In this document: positions 44,242 to 52,764 of the stretch, piece after piece
Numbering within the stretch: position 1 is the stretch's first letter
Layout of the letters: each line of letters opens with the position of its first letter
Assembly (NCBI GenBank): GCA_016125275.1
Contig: WGMB01000002.1
Location: 627,231-691,230 of the forward strand
Reading direction: 5' to 3'
Origin: Acidobacteriota bacterium
GTDB taxonomy: Bacteria; Acidobacteriota; Terriglobia; Bryobacterales; UBA6623
DNA: 64,000 nucleotides
Position numbers and translations under genes: made by a program
Notes under the pieces: generated by a model
Told to the model about the DNA's origin: nothing
Database searches by the model: none
Seen by the model: only the letters and a program-made list of their open reading frames with translations

Positions 44242-45240
44242 TCAAACCCGAAAGTACGGCCGCAGCCCCTCCAAATTCCAATCAATCTCAGCCTTCTGCG
44301 CATCCGTCCAGGAGTAATCCCCGCGCCGGCTGATCGACGTCTTGAAGATGCCTCGCTTCTGGAACGTGTAGTTGCGCACGCCCGGAATCTGCTGGTCCAG
44401 GTTGATCATCAGCAGCAGCTTCGAAAACACCTCGCGGAGCTGATCCAGGTCGCCCTTCTCATGCAGCTCCCACAGCAGCGCGTACACGTCGGCGAACATG
44501 GCCCCCGGCATGGTGCCGTCAAAGCCCAGCCGCATCTCGTACGTCCAGCCCTTGCCCGCCGCACCCGAGAAGACCGTCTTGATCGGGTCCGGCCGATACT
44601 TCGCCAGCTCGGTCAGGCGCTCGATCACCGGCTTGGCCTCTTCCTTCACGTACCCGAAGTTCTTGAACTCCCGCGCCAGCTCCACGATCATTTCCACCGG
44701 CGGCTCCAAATCCTTGGCCCCGCCCGTCGTCTGGATGAAGACCGGCCGCTTGGCGAGCTTGCACAGCGCCGTGTAATAGGCCTTGTACTCGTCCAACGAG
44801 GTCGCCTCGCTGGGCGGCATGGCGATCACGGCGTCCGGCTCGAGCTTTTCGGCGTGAGCCGCGTACTCCAGCATCTCCGCCTGATTCGGCGCCTGCACGC
44901 CCAACACCAGCGCCGGCTTCTTGCCCTTGGCCGCCTTCGCCAGCGCCTCCATGCCCTGCATCCGCTCGTCCTTGGTCAGCGACGAGAACTCCGAGGCCAT
45001 CTGCGGCCACACCATGCCCTGCACGCCGCAGCGGTCCAGAAAGTCGACCTCCCCGGTCAGATCGTCAAAGTCGATCGGCTTGCCCGGCGCGTCCTTGTAC
45101 GGCGTGGCGGCAATGATGAAGGCTCCCCGCATCTGCTTGGCCGGACCTCCGCGCAGGCCGCAGCCGACCAAGGCTGAAGCGCCGAGGGCCGCAAGGAGTT
45201 GGCGGCGATTGAGGAGTGGATTGCGACTGAGACGGTGCAT
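44242..45240 (-). CDS. DapA-family lipoprotein (dihydrodipicolinate synthase-like)
   Basis: 332-aa protein with a Tat-like/lipoprotein signal (NRRQLLAALGASALVGC, lipobox cysteine C27). The TIM barrel is DapA/NanA-like: IDFDDLTGEVDFLDRCGVQG and a Lys in FGYVKEEAKP that matches the Schiff-base lysine. The tyrosine usually seen in a YN-x-P strand is replaced here (RPVFIQTTGGAKDL), so classical pyruvate aldolase activity is doubtful. The C-terminus is DYSWTDAQKAEIDWNLEGL. An exported, membrane-tethered DapA relative is unusual; the substrate is probably a keto acid or sugar. Confidence 0.85.
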   Translation of the reverse strand: MHRLSRNPLLNRRQLLAALGASALVGCGLRGGPAKQMRGAFIIAATPYKDAPGKPIDFDDLTGEVDFLDRCGVQGMVWPQMASEFSSLTKDERMQGMEALAKAAKGKKPALVLGVQAPNQAEMLEYAAHAEKLEPDAVIAMPPSEATSLDEYKAYYTALCKLAKRPVFIQTTGGAKDLEPPVEMIVELAREFKNFGYVKEEAKPVIERLTELAKYRPDPIKTVFSGAAGKGWTYEMRLGFDGTMPGAMFADVYALLWELHEKGDLDQLREVFSKLLLMINLDQQIPGVRNYTFQKRGIFKTSISRRGDYSWTDAQKAEIDWNLEGLRPYFRV

Positions 45241-45390
45241 CGCGCGTCAGAATAGCACCCTCGCCCGCCGCCGTCGCTCCGGCGCTACCCCCAAGGCCCC
45301 GTGGCGGCCTTGACGCCGCCGCTATCCTGGAGGAGAGCCGCCGGGCGATCGCCCCCGCCGAGCCGTCCCGCCAAGCGGCGGGAAAAGTCT

Positions 45391-45430
45391 CACGTTGGCT
45401 CAGAATGGCTCACTTTGGCTCACTCTGGCT
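45391..45430 (+). repeat. Four tandem 10-nt direct repeats
   Basis: Decamers CACGTTGGCT, CAGAATGGCT, CACTTTGGCT and CACTCTGGCT stand in register, followed by the half-copy CACTTTTCAC, immediately before the PHP hydrolase start (45451). Consensus CANNNTGGCT, one DNA turn per unit. It sits in the 210-nt divergent gap with the DapA-like gene and looks like a cluster of regulator sites on one DNA face. Confidence 0.6.
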
Positions 45431-45450
45431 CACTTTTCACGCTTTTTTTC

Positions 45451-47253
45451 ATGCGATACGCCCTGCCCCTGCTCCTGCTGACCGCCCTCGCCGCCCCTGC
45501 AGCCGAGATCGTCCTCGAACCCAGCCTCCGCCACCTGCGCGTCGACGGCCCCCGCGAATGGGCGAATTTCCCGCAAAAACCCGACGCGGCGTCGCTCGAA
45601 ATCTCATTCGACGCAGCCCCCAACGCCGGGCCGGCGACCCTCCGGCTGCGCCAGCAGGACGTCAAGCAGGCCTGGGCCGTCACGCTCAACGGCGCCGAGC
45701 TCGGCCGCCTCGACGTTGACGAAGCCGACCGCGTCGTCTACTTCGACGTGCCCGCCAACACCCTCCGCGCCACCGGCAACACCCTGCAAGTACAGCAACT
45801 TACAGCGCGCACACTGGTCCCCGACGACATCCGCGTCGGCGAGATCATCCTCGACGGCCGGCCGCGCGCCGCGGTCCTGGGCGAGGCGACCGTGGAGGTC
45901 TCGGTGACCGAAAGCGGCCGGCCCGTCCCCGCCCGCATCACCGTTACGAACAGCGAGGGCGCTCTGCAAACTGTTGCCGCCGACCCCAGTGAGCTGCTCG
46001 CCGTCCGCCCCGGAGTCATCTACGCCGGCGCCGGCCGCGCGCGCTTCCGCCTGCCCGCCGGCGCTTACACTTTCCACGCCGGACGCGGCTTCGAGTACTC
46101 CGTCGCGACGCGAAAACTCACCCTCAAACGCTCACAAAACGTCAAAATTCCGCTCTCCATCGAGCGCCAGGTCGACACCGCCGGCTGGGTTTCGAGCGAC
46201 ACCCACATCCACACCTTCGAGCACTCCCGCCACGGCGACGCCTCCGTGGCCGAGCGCCTCGTCACTCTCGCCGGCGAAGGCATCGAGCTGCCCATCGCCA
46301 CCGACCACAACCTGCACATCGACTACGCCCCGGTCGCCCGCCGCCTCGGCCTGGCCGGCTTCTTCACGCCCGTCATCGGCGACGAGGTCACCACGCCGAC
46401 CGCCCACTTCAACGTCTTCCCCGTCCGCTCGGCCGAGGCCAAACCCGCTGACCAGCGCTCGCCCGACTGGGGCCAAACCCTGTCGAACATCTTCGCCACG
46501 CCCGGCGTCAAGGTCGCCATCCTCAACCACGCCCGCGACCTCCACAGCGGCGTACGCCCCTTCGACCCCTCCCTCTTCGACGCCGCAACCGGCCGCCCGC
46601 TCGACAGCCGCCCCTTCGTCTTCAACGCCATGGAGACCGTCAACTCCGGGGCCATCCAAACCGACCCCTTGCAGCTCTTCCGCGACTGGATGGCGCTGCT
46701 CGGCGCCGGCCAACGGGTCACCCCGGTCGGCAGCAGCGACTCGCATGACGTCGCCCGCTACATCGTCGGCCAAGGCCGCACCTACATCCGGGTGGACGAC
46801 GCCGACGTCAGCGCCATCGACGTGGAGCAAGCCGTCTTCAACTTCGTCCAGGGCCGCGTGATGGTCAGCTACGGCCTGCTCGCCGAGCTCACCGTCAACG
46901 GCAAGTACGGCCCCGGAGAAACCGTCCCGGCGCTCGACGACGAGCTCTCCGTCCAGGCCCGCGTGCTCGGCCCGGACTGGGTCCAGGCCGACCGCATCCT
47001 GCTCTTCCAAGACGGCAAGCTCCTCCACGAAGAGCCCATTCGGCTGGCCGACCGCAAGCAGCCCGGCGTGCTCTGGACCGGCGGCTGGACGCTGCCCCGC
47101 CCCGCCCGCGACTCGTTTCTCAACGTCATCGCCCTCGGTCCCGGCGTCTCGGCGCCCTACTGGGCCACGGCCAAGCCCTACCAGCCGATGTCTCCCGAGT
47201 TCACACCCTACGTGCTCGGCGCCTCCGGCCCCGTTCGGCTGGACGTGCGGTAG
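45451..47253 (+). CDS. Secreted CehA/McbA-like PHP-domain metallohydrolase
   Basis: 600-aa protein; the ATG at 45451 directly starts the signal peptide (RYALPLLLLTALAAPAAEI). Residues ~20-240 are a beta-rich region. The PHP domain follows: VSSDTHIHTFEHSRHGDASV (HxH), LPIATDHNLHIDYAPVARRL, VIGDEVTTPTAHFNVFPV, VAILNHARDLHSGVRPFD and VGSSDSHDVARYIVGQGRTY supply the metal ligands. CehA-type enzymes hydrolyse carbamates and phosphoesters; the natural substrate is unknown. The decamer repeats upstream may control it. Confidence 0.88.
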   Translation: MRYALPLLLLTALAAPAAEIVLEPSLRHLRVDGPREWANFPQKPDAASLEISFDAAPNAGPATLRLRQQDVKQAWAVTLNGAELGRLDVDEADRVVYFDVPANTLRATGNTLQVQQLTARTLVPDDIRVGEIILDGRPRAAVLGEATVEVSVTESGRPVPARITVTNSEGALQTVAADPSELLAVRPGVIYAGAGRARFRLPAGAYTFHAGRGFEYSVATRKLTLKRSQNVKIPLSIERQVDTAGWVSSDTHIHTFEHSRHGDASVAERLVTLAGEGIELPIATDHNLHIDYAPVARRLGLAGFFTPVIGDEVTTPTAHFNVFPVRSAEAKPADQRSPDWGQTLSNIFATPGVKVAILNHARDLHSGVRPFDPSLFDAATGRPLDSRPFVFNAMETVNSGAIQTDPLQLFRDWMALLGAGQRVTPVGSSDSHDVARYIVGQGRTYIRVDDADVSAIDVEQAVFNFVQGRVMVSYGLLAELTVNGKYGPGETVPALDDELSVQARVLGPDWVQADRILLFQDGKLLHEEPIRLADRKQPGVLWTGGWTLPRPARDSFLNVIALGPGVSAPYWATAKPYQPMSPEFTPYVLGASGPVRLDVR

Positions 47254-47326
47254 CTTCGCAATGACCAAGCCGTTTCAGGCTCCGCGGCCCTCGGACAACG
47301 GCTCCCAGGGCTGCTAGTCTCGATTT

Positions 47327-48331
47327 GTGCACCGCCTCCTCGCGCCCCTGTTGATCCTGCTCGCCGGTTGCGGATCGACCGAAGCCCCCGCCTCGAAGTC
47401 AGCCGCCGCCGCGCCGGCGCTCTCCGTCGGCCACGGAACCCTGCTCGACGCCCACAACTGCTACCCCTACGAGGGCCGCTGGGCCGACCGCATCGAGCGC
47501 GCCCTGGCCCAGCCGCTGCCGCTGGCGATCGAGCAGGACCTGCGCTGGTACGAAGATCCGGCCGGCGGCGAAGGCCGCGCCCTGGTCGCCCACGATCCGC
47601 CGCTCTCCGGCCACGAGCCGACTCTCGAAGCCTACTTCTTCGAGCGCATCCGCCCGCTGATGGAAAAGGAGCTCGCCGACCCCGGCCCCGCCTGGCCCGT
47701 CATCACCCTCAACCTCGACTTCAAGACCGAGGAGGACGCGCACCTCGAAGCCGTCTGGGCCTTGCTGGGCAAGTACGAAGCCTGGCTGACCACCGCCGCC
47801 AAGGTGCCCGGCGAGTCGCCCCTCAAGCTCGGCCCGCTACTGGTGCTCACCGGAGATTCGGACAAGCAGGCCCGCTTCTTTCATGACCGCCTGCCCGACG
47901 GAGCCCGCCTGCGCCTGTTCGGCGCCGTGCACTCGGCCCGCCCGCAGGACCCCGTCGAGGCCGCTTCGATGACGCCGGAGCAGTGGGTCTCCGAGCGCGG
48001 CTCCAGCTACCGCCGCTGGTCCAACAACCCTTGGATGATCGTCGAGGAAGGCGGCCAGAACAAGGCCGGCGATTGGACGCCCGAGGAAGCCGCCCGCTTG
48101 AAGGCCCTAGCCGACTACGCCCACGCCCGCGGACTCTGGCTGCGCCTCTACACGCTCAACGGCCACGACCCCGCCGACCAGAGCGGCGGCTGGAGCAAGG
48201 GCTACAACTTCGGTTCCCTCGAGGCCGCTCAGCTCCGCTGGCGGGCCGCCGTCGAGGCCGGCGTGGACTTCCTCGCCACCGACCAGTACGAGGACTTCCA
48301 GCAGGTCCTCGACGCCACCCGCAAGCCCTGA
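47327..48331 (+). CDS. GDPD/PI-PLC superfamily-like lipoprotein
   Basis: 334-aa protein with a GTG start and lipoprotein signal (RLLAPLLILLAGC). The TIM-barrel phosphodiesterase motifs are LLDAHNCYPYEGRWADRIER (His/Asn), LAIEQDLRWYED (Glu and Asp) and LVAHDPPLSGHEPTL (second His), matching glycerophosphodiester phosphodiesterase and PI-PLC-like active sites. The barrel ends in LRLYTLNGHDPADQSGGWSK and FLATDQYEDFQQVL. It may release phosphate or glycerol from phosphodiesters at the cell envelope. It converges with the isomerase gene with only 4 nt between stops. Confidence 0.82.
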   Translation: MHRLLAPLLILLAGCGSTEAPASKSAAAAPALSVGHGTLLDAHNCYPYEGRWADRIERALAQPLPLAIEQDLRWYEDPAGGEGRALVAHDPPLSGHEPTLEAYFFERIRPLMEKELADPGPAWPVITLNLDFKTEEDAHLEAVWALLGKYEAWLTTAAKVPGESPLKLGPLLVLTGDSDKQARFFHDRLPDGARLRLFGAVHSARPQDPVEAASMTPEQWVSERGSSYRRWSNNPWMIVEEGGQNKAGDWTPEEAARLKALADYAHARGLWLRLYTLNGHDPADQSGGWSKGYNFGSLEAAQLRWRAAVEAGVDFLATDQYEDFQQVLDATRKP

Positions 48332-48335
48332 ACGG

Positions 48336-49418
48336 CTACAGCCCGATCTCGTCGCGCAGAAACCGCAGGCTGCGCTCGAAGTCCACCCGCTGCTGCTCCT
48401 TGACGGCCTCGGCAAAGACCGGGTTCTCCGGGTCGTTCGACGGGATCATCATGCCCGCCATCAGCGGATGCCCCTGCCGGGCGAGCTTCTCGAAGCGTTC
48501 CAGCTCGGCCGGCGTCAGCTTCGGAAAGGCCTTCATGTACTCCTCATCCCGGAAGGCCAGCACCGCCGGCTGCCGCCCGGTGATGATCTCCAGCGCCAGC
48601 GGCTTGCCCGGGGCCAGCTCGATGTAGCGCCGAATCACCTCGGCGATCCGCACCGAGCCGTCTCCCAGCGCCGTCCACTGGTAGGCCGCCCCTCGCGGAT
48701 GCTCGAACAGCACGCCGTCGCGGAAGTGCGACCCCACCGCCAGCGGCCCCAGAATCTCCACCGTCTCCAGCGGGTCTTCCAGCACCTCCAGCGGATTGCC
48801 CGTGTCGAGCGTCACGCCCACGTAGTCCGTCCCGGCCGCCTCCACCAGCTCCCGCATCTCCGTGGCCCGCAGGTCCTTGTGGTTCTCGGGGGCCAGGTGG
48901 ACGCCGGCCCGCAGGGCGTCGTCACGCACGTTGCGGAACACCTGCAGCGTCGCCTCGATGTGCTTCTCGATCGGCCCGTCTTCCCGCCGCAGGTTGCCCG
49001 AGCCGATCACGCAGCGGATCGCCTTGGAGCCGAAGATCTTGGCGATGCCGATCGAGAACCGCAGTTGCTCCTCGGCCGTGCCGTACTGCGCCTTGTTCTT
49101 GAAGCCCGGGTTGGTCGGGCAGATGCCCCAGGTCCCCATCTCCAGCCGCACGCCCTTCTGGTCGGCGTACGCCCGTACCCGCCGCAGGTAGCTCTCGTCG
49201 CGCACCTCGTCGTAGGAGCCGATGTGCGGCCACTCCGAGAAGTGCAGCTCGTCGAGGCCCACCTTGGCGGCGTAGTCGATCAGCTCCAGCGCCTTCCAGC
49301 GGAAGCCGCGCAGCGTGTAGCTGTCCATGCCGATCTTCACGCCCGAGGCGCGGCCGAAACACGCGGCGGCGGGGGCTGCGGCCAGGGTTTGCAGCAGACG
49401 GCGGCGGGAGAGGCTCAT
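48336..49418 (-). CDS. Tat-exported sugar phosphate isomerase/epimerase-like TIM barrel
   Basis: 360-aa protein with a Tat-like signal (SRRRLLQTLAAAPAAACFGR). The xylose-isomerase-like TIM barrel (AP_endonuc_2 fold) shows VKIGMDSYTLRGFRWKALEL, VHLAPENHKDLRATEMRELV (metal Glu), YVGVTLDTGNPLEVLEDPLE (metal Asp) and ALEIITGRQPAVLAF. Substrates in this family are sugars, myo-inositol products and hydroxypyruvate. Last gene of a five-gene unit; its start overlaps the methyltransferase stop (ATGA). Confidence 0.88.
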   Translation of the reverse strand: MSLSRRRLLQTLAAAPAAACFGRASGVKIGMDSYTLRGFRWKALELIDYAAKVGLDELHFSEWPHIGSYDEVRDESYLRRVRAYADQKGVRLEMGTWGICPTNPGFKNKAQYGTAEEQLRFSIGIAKIFGSKAIRCVIGSGNLRREDGPIEKHIEATLQVFRNVRDDALRAGVHLAPENHKDLRATEMRELVEAAGTDYVGVTLDTGNPLEVLEDPLETVEILGPLAVGSHFRDGVLFEHPRGAAYQWTALGDGSVRIAEVIRRYIELAPGKPLALEIITGRQPAVLAFRDEEYMKAFPKLTPAELERFEKLARQGHPLMAGMMIPSNDPENPVFAEAVKEQQRVDFERSLRFLRDEIGL

Positions 49419-50347
49419 GACTCGCTATTGTCCTCGATCAAGGACTCGTTGATCGGGTCCGGCGCCAGGCCGAGCCGGCGTCCCCAGCGATAGGCCGGCG
49501 AGCCGTAGATCCGTTGCAGGTGCTGGCGCAGCCGGTCGGCGGTCTCGTCCAGGCCCCGCGCCCAGGCCGTGCGGCGCTCCAGCTCAGCGGCCTGCGCGGC
49601 CCAGGCCGTCCGCCAGGCCCGCTCGGATTCGAGCAGCAGCCGCAGGCGGTCGCCGTCCGCCGCGCCGCCGTCCGTCCCCGGCGAGCGCCGCAGCCAAACC
49701 CAAAACTCCTGCTCGCCCACCCCGGTCCAGTCCGTCAGCTCCAGGCCCCACTCATCGGTCCAACGCAGCACGTCCACGGCTGACACCGTCGCCCCGATCC
49801 AGGTATCGCGCGGCGGATCGCCCAACGGCCGGTCCCCCTGCACCTGCAACTTCAGCACGCCGCCGGGCCGGGTCCGCTCGGCCGCCTGCCGCACCAGGCT
49901 CTCGATCACTTCGAGCTGCGGAATGTGTTGCAGAACGATGTAGCTGAACACGACGTCGAAGCGCGCCTCGCCCAGCGGCTCCAGGCTGCGCCCGTCGATC
50001 TCGTGCAGCCGTACGTTGGGCTTGTCGCGCAGCCGATCTCCGGCGATGCGCAACATCTCCGGGCTCACGTCCACCGCGTGCACCTCGCCGAACACGTCCG
50101 CCAGCGCCGCCGTCATCCGGCCGGCCCCGCAGCCGATCTCGAGCGCCGTCGCCGAGGCCCAGTCGCCGTCCGGACGCAGCCGCGCCGCGTCGTTCAGGAT
50201 CATCTCCTCCACGGCCTGCCGGCCCGAGGCCGCGAACTCCTCCTCGTTCCAGCGGTCGCGGCTGTTGGCTACATAGTGGAAGGCGTTCGAGCGGGCCCTC
50301 TGGTCCCACTCCCGGCGCATCCGCAACAGGGTCTTGTCGTCGGTCAT
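49415..50347 (-). CDS. Class I SAM-dependent methyltransferase
   Basis: 310-aa cytoplasmic methyltransferase. SAM-binding motif I is ATALEIGCGAGRMTAALADV; motif II is VHAVDVSPEMLRIAGDRLRD; FDVVFSYIVLQHIPQLEVIE and RPGGVLKLQVQGDRP follow. The C-terminal ~100 residues are coiled-coil-like (RLLLESERAWRTAWAAQAAE) and not typical of the family. Lipopolysaccharide or surface-glycan methyltransferases carry such tails, but the substrate is unknown. It is 22 nt downstream of the cupin gene. Confidence 0.88.
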   Translation of the reverse strand: MTDDKTLLRMRREWDQRARSNAFHYVANSRDRWNEEEFAASGRQAVEEMILNDAARLRPDGDWASATALEIGCGAGRMTAALADVFGEVHAVDVSPEMLRIAGDRLRDKPNVRLHEIDGRSLEPLGEARFDVVFSYIVLQHIPQLEVIESLVRQAAERTRPGGVLKLQVQGDRPLGDPPRDTWIGATVSAVDVLRWTDEWGLELTDWTGVGEQEFWVWLRRSPGTDGGAADGDRLRLLLESERAWRTAWAAQAAELERRTAWARGLDETADRLRQHLQRIYGSPAYRWGRRLGLAPDPINESLIEDNSES

Positions 50348-50369
50348 GGCGCCGCTCTCCCCCTGAAGC

Positions 50370-51278
50370 CTAGCGCGGCGTCAGATCGATGGCCAAGTAC
50401 TGCGCCACGCCGGGGCCAGGGTTGCGGAAGCCGTGCCGGGCGAAGGCCGGATTGAACGACGCCGCCGGGGCCTCCAGCCGTCGGCCCTGCGTTTCCACCA
50501 CGCCCCGCAGCACCACCATCAGGGCGTCATGGTCGTCCTCGTGCTCGGCGATCTCGCCACCCGGCTCCAGGCTGCGCAGGTGGACGTACGCCCGGCTCAG
50601 GAACCGCGTCTCGCCGTCCAGTAGCGAGGCGCTGTGGCTCACGCCGCCCCCGGCGCTCGCCAGCCCCGCCTCCAACTGCGGCCGAAAGTCCGCCACCTGG
50701 GCCTCCAAAGGCGCCCCCGCTGCGCCCTCGCTCCCGCGCCACCGCAGGACTAGATAGGAGGCGTCCCCGGAACCCTCGGCGCGGATCGTATGCGGCGACA
50801 GCGAGGCGTGGTAGATCAGCCGGCCCGGGCCCGCCGGGCTCTCGCCCGTCGGGCGGACGATCGCGACCTCACCGGAGATCGGGATCAGCAGCTCTTCGTC
50901 GTCGTGCTGGTGGATCTCGTGCGGCGTCTTGCCGGCCTTCAGCAGGCTGTAGTGGATGTTCAACTGATCGCAGCACCAAGTGGTCTGCAGCGTGATCAGC
51001 TCCTTGTCCAGCGGCCCTCCGTCCGGGTCCGGCGGAGGCGTCTCGAGCGCCCGGTGGACCGGCTCGGCCTTCGGCCCCAGCAATCGCCGCACGCGGTCCT
51101 GCAGGCTCCAGGGAGCCGTCTGCGCCACGGCCTCACGCAAAGACGGCGCGCCCTCGCCGCCACGCGCGGCGGCCAGCCACACGCTCGCCCGATGCCGCCC
51201 CGAAGGCGTCAGCAGCACGATCACGGTCAGCGCCGCCGCGCCGACCCAGAGAATGCGAAGCAACAAAGGCCTAGGCAA
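50370..51278 (-). CDS. Membrane-anchored double-cupin protein
   Basis: 302-aa protein with one N-terminal membrane anchor (LLLRILWVGAAALTVIVLLT). Two cupin domains face the periplasm: IHYSLLKAGKTPHEIHQHDD and EELLIPISGEVAIV in the first, VHLRSLEPGGEIAEHEDDHD and ALMVVLRGVVETQG in the second. The second HDD/His pattern suggests a metal site. The start is a TTG at 51278 that overlaps the DUF1501 stop by 8 nt; another TTG at 51266 is possible and no ATG is available. Function unknown; operon with DUF1501. Confidence 0.78.
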   Translation of the reverse strand: MPRPLLLRILWVGAAALTVIVLLTPSGRHRASVWLAAARGGEGAPSLREAVAQTAPWSLQDRVRRLLGPKAEPVHRALETPPPDPDGGPLDKELITLQTTWCCDQLNIHYSLLKAGKTPHEIHQHDDEELLIPISGEVAIVRPTGESPAGPGRLIYHASLSPHTIRAEGSGDASYLVLRWRGSEGAAGAPLEAQVADFRPQLEAGLASAGGGVSHSASLLDGETRFLSRAYVHLRSLEPGGEIAEHEDDHDALMVVLRGVVETQGRRLEAPAASFNPAFARHGFRNPGPGVAQYLAIDLTPR

Positions 51279-52734
51279 AGATTTGATCGTGTACGTTGCC
51301 CGCCACGTCCGTCAACCGGAAGTCCCGGCCGGTGAAGTGGTAGGTGAGCTTCTCGTGGTCGAAGCCCAGCAGCGCCAGCACGGTCGCGTGGAAGTCGTGG
51401 ATGTGCATCCGGTTCTCCACCGCGTGGTAGCCGATCTCGTCGGTCGCCCCGTAGCTGAAGGCCGGCTTCACGCCGCCGCCCGCCATCCACAGCGTGTAGC
51501 CGTAGGGGTTGTGGTCGCGCCCGTCGCCGCCTTGCGAAACCGGCGTCCGGCCGAACTCGCCCGCCCAAATCACCAGCGTGTCCTCGAGCATCCCGTTGGC
51601 CTTCAGGTCCGCCAGCAGCCCGGCGATGGGCTTGTCGACCTCGGCGGCGTTCTCGGTGTGCTTGTTGACCAGGTCGGAGTGCTGGTCCCACTTGTAGGAG
51701 TGCGTGCACTGGATGTAGCGCACGCCGCGCTGGGCCAGCCGCCGCGCCAGAATGCACTGCCAGGCGAAGTCCGCCGTGGTCGGGTTGTCCAGCCCGTAGA
51801 GCTCCTTCACCGACTCCGGCTCGCGCTCCACCTCGAAGGCCTCCGGCGCTTGCACTTGCATCCGGAAGGCCAGCTCGAAGGCCTCGATGCGGGCCTCCAG
51901 GTCCGGATCGTGCTGCCGCATGGCGGCGTGCCGGCGGTTGATCGCCTGCAGCATGTCCAGCTCATAGCGCTGCTCTTCGTTCGAGAGTCCCTGGTTCACC
52001 AGGTACTCGATCGGCTCGCCCTGGATGTCCTGCACCTTCATGCCGGAGTGGCCGATCGCCGTGCCCTGGAAGGCGCCCGGCAGGAACGCCGACGACCAGT
52101 TCTTCGAGCCGCCGTGCGCCAGCGCCGGCTTGATCGTGATGTAGCCCGGCAGATCCCTGTTCTCCGAGCCCAGCCCGTACACCACCCACGAGCCCATCGA
52201 CGGCCGCGTGAAGGTCGACGAGCCCGTGAAGGTCTGCAGCAGGGCCGCGCCGTGGTCCACGCCTTCGCCCACCATCGACTTCACCAGGCACAGGTTGTCC
52301 ACCTGCTCGCGCACGTGCGGAAACAGGTCGCTCACCAGGATGCCGCTCTTGCCGCCCGGCCGAAACTCCCACTGGTTCTGCATCAGCGGGCCCGGGTCGT
52401 CGTCGGCGAACGCCAGCGGCCGCTTGATCGGCAGCGGCGAGCCGTTGTGCTCGCGCAGATACGGCTTGTAGTCGAAGGTGTCGATCGACGACGGCCCGCC
52501 GTGCATGAACAGGAAGATCACCTGCTTGGCGCGCGGCGCAAAGTGCGGCTCGCGCGGCTCCAGCGGATTCGCCTTGCCCCCGGCGTTGGGGTTGGCCTTG
52601 GCCTCATCGGCCAGCAGCCCCAGCAAGCCCAGCGAGCCGAAGCCCATGGCGCCGTCCCGCAGCAAGGCCCGCCGCGACATCGGCTTGGACCAGTTGCGGC
52701 GCAGCAGGCTGTTGTAGTTGTGCTTGGGATCCAT
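51271..52734 (-). CDS. DUF1501 Tat-exported protein
   Basis: 487-aa protein with a Tat signal (SRRALLRDGAMGFGSLGLLG). The alkaline-phosphatase-like fold of DUF1501 is seen in IFLFMHGGPSSIDTFDYKPY (metal Asp), GEGVDHGAALLQTFTGSSTF, LVIWAGEFGRTPVSQGGDGR and DHNPYGYTLWMAGGGVKPAF. Family function is unknown, perhaps a sulfatase or phosphatase partnered with secreted cytochromes. It lies 30 nt after the DUF1549/DUF1553 gene, the standard pair. Confidence 0.93.
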   Translation of the reverse strand: MDPKHNYNSLLRRNWSKPMSRRALLRDGAMGFGSLGLLGLLADEAKANPNAGGKANPLEPREPHFAPRAKQVIFLFMHGGPSSIDTFDYKPYLREHNGSPLPIKRPLAFADDDPGPLMQNQWEFRPGGKSGILVSDLFPHVREQVDNLCLVKSMVGEGVDHGAALLQTFTGSSTFTRPSMGSWVVYGLGSENRDLPGYITIKPALAHGGSKNWSSAFLPGAFQGTAIGHSGMKVQDIQGEPIEYLVNQGLSNEEQRYELDMLQAINRRHAAMRQHDPDLEARIEAFELAFRMQVQAPEAFEVEREPESVKELYGLDNPTTADFAWQCILARRLAQRGVRYIQCTHSYKWDQHSDLVNKHTENAAEVDKPIAGLLADLKANGMLEDTLVIWAGEFGRTPVSQGGDGRDHNPYGYTLWMAGGGVKPAFSYGATDEIGYHAVENRMHIHDFHATVLALLGFDHEKLTYHFTGRDFRLTDVAGNVHDQIFA

Positions 52735-52764
52735 GGCTTTACCTCGCTGGAGCTCGCGCTCCCT

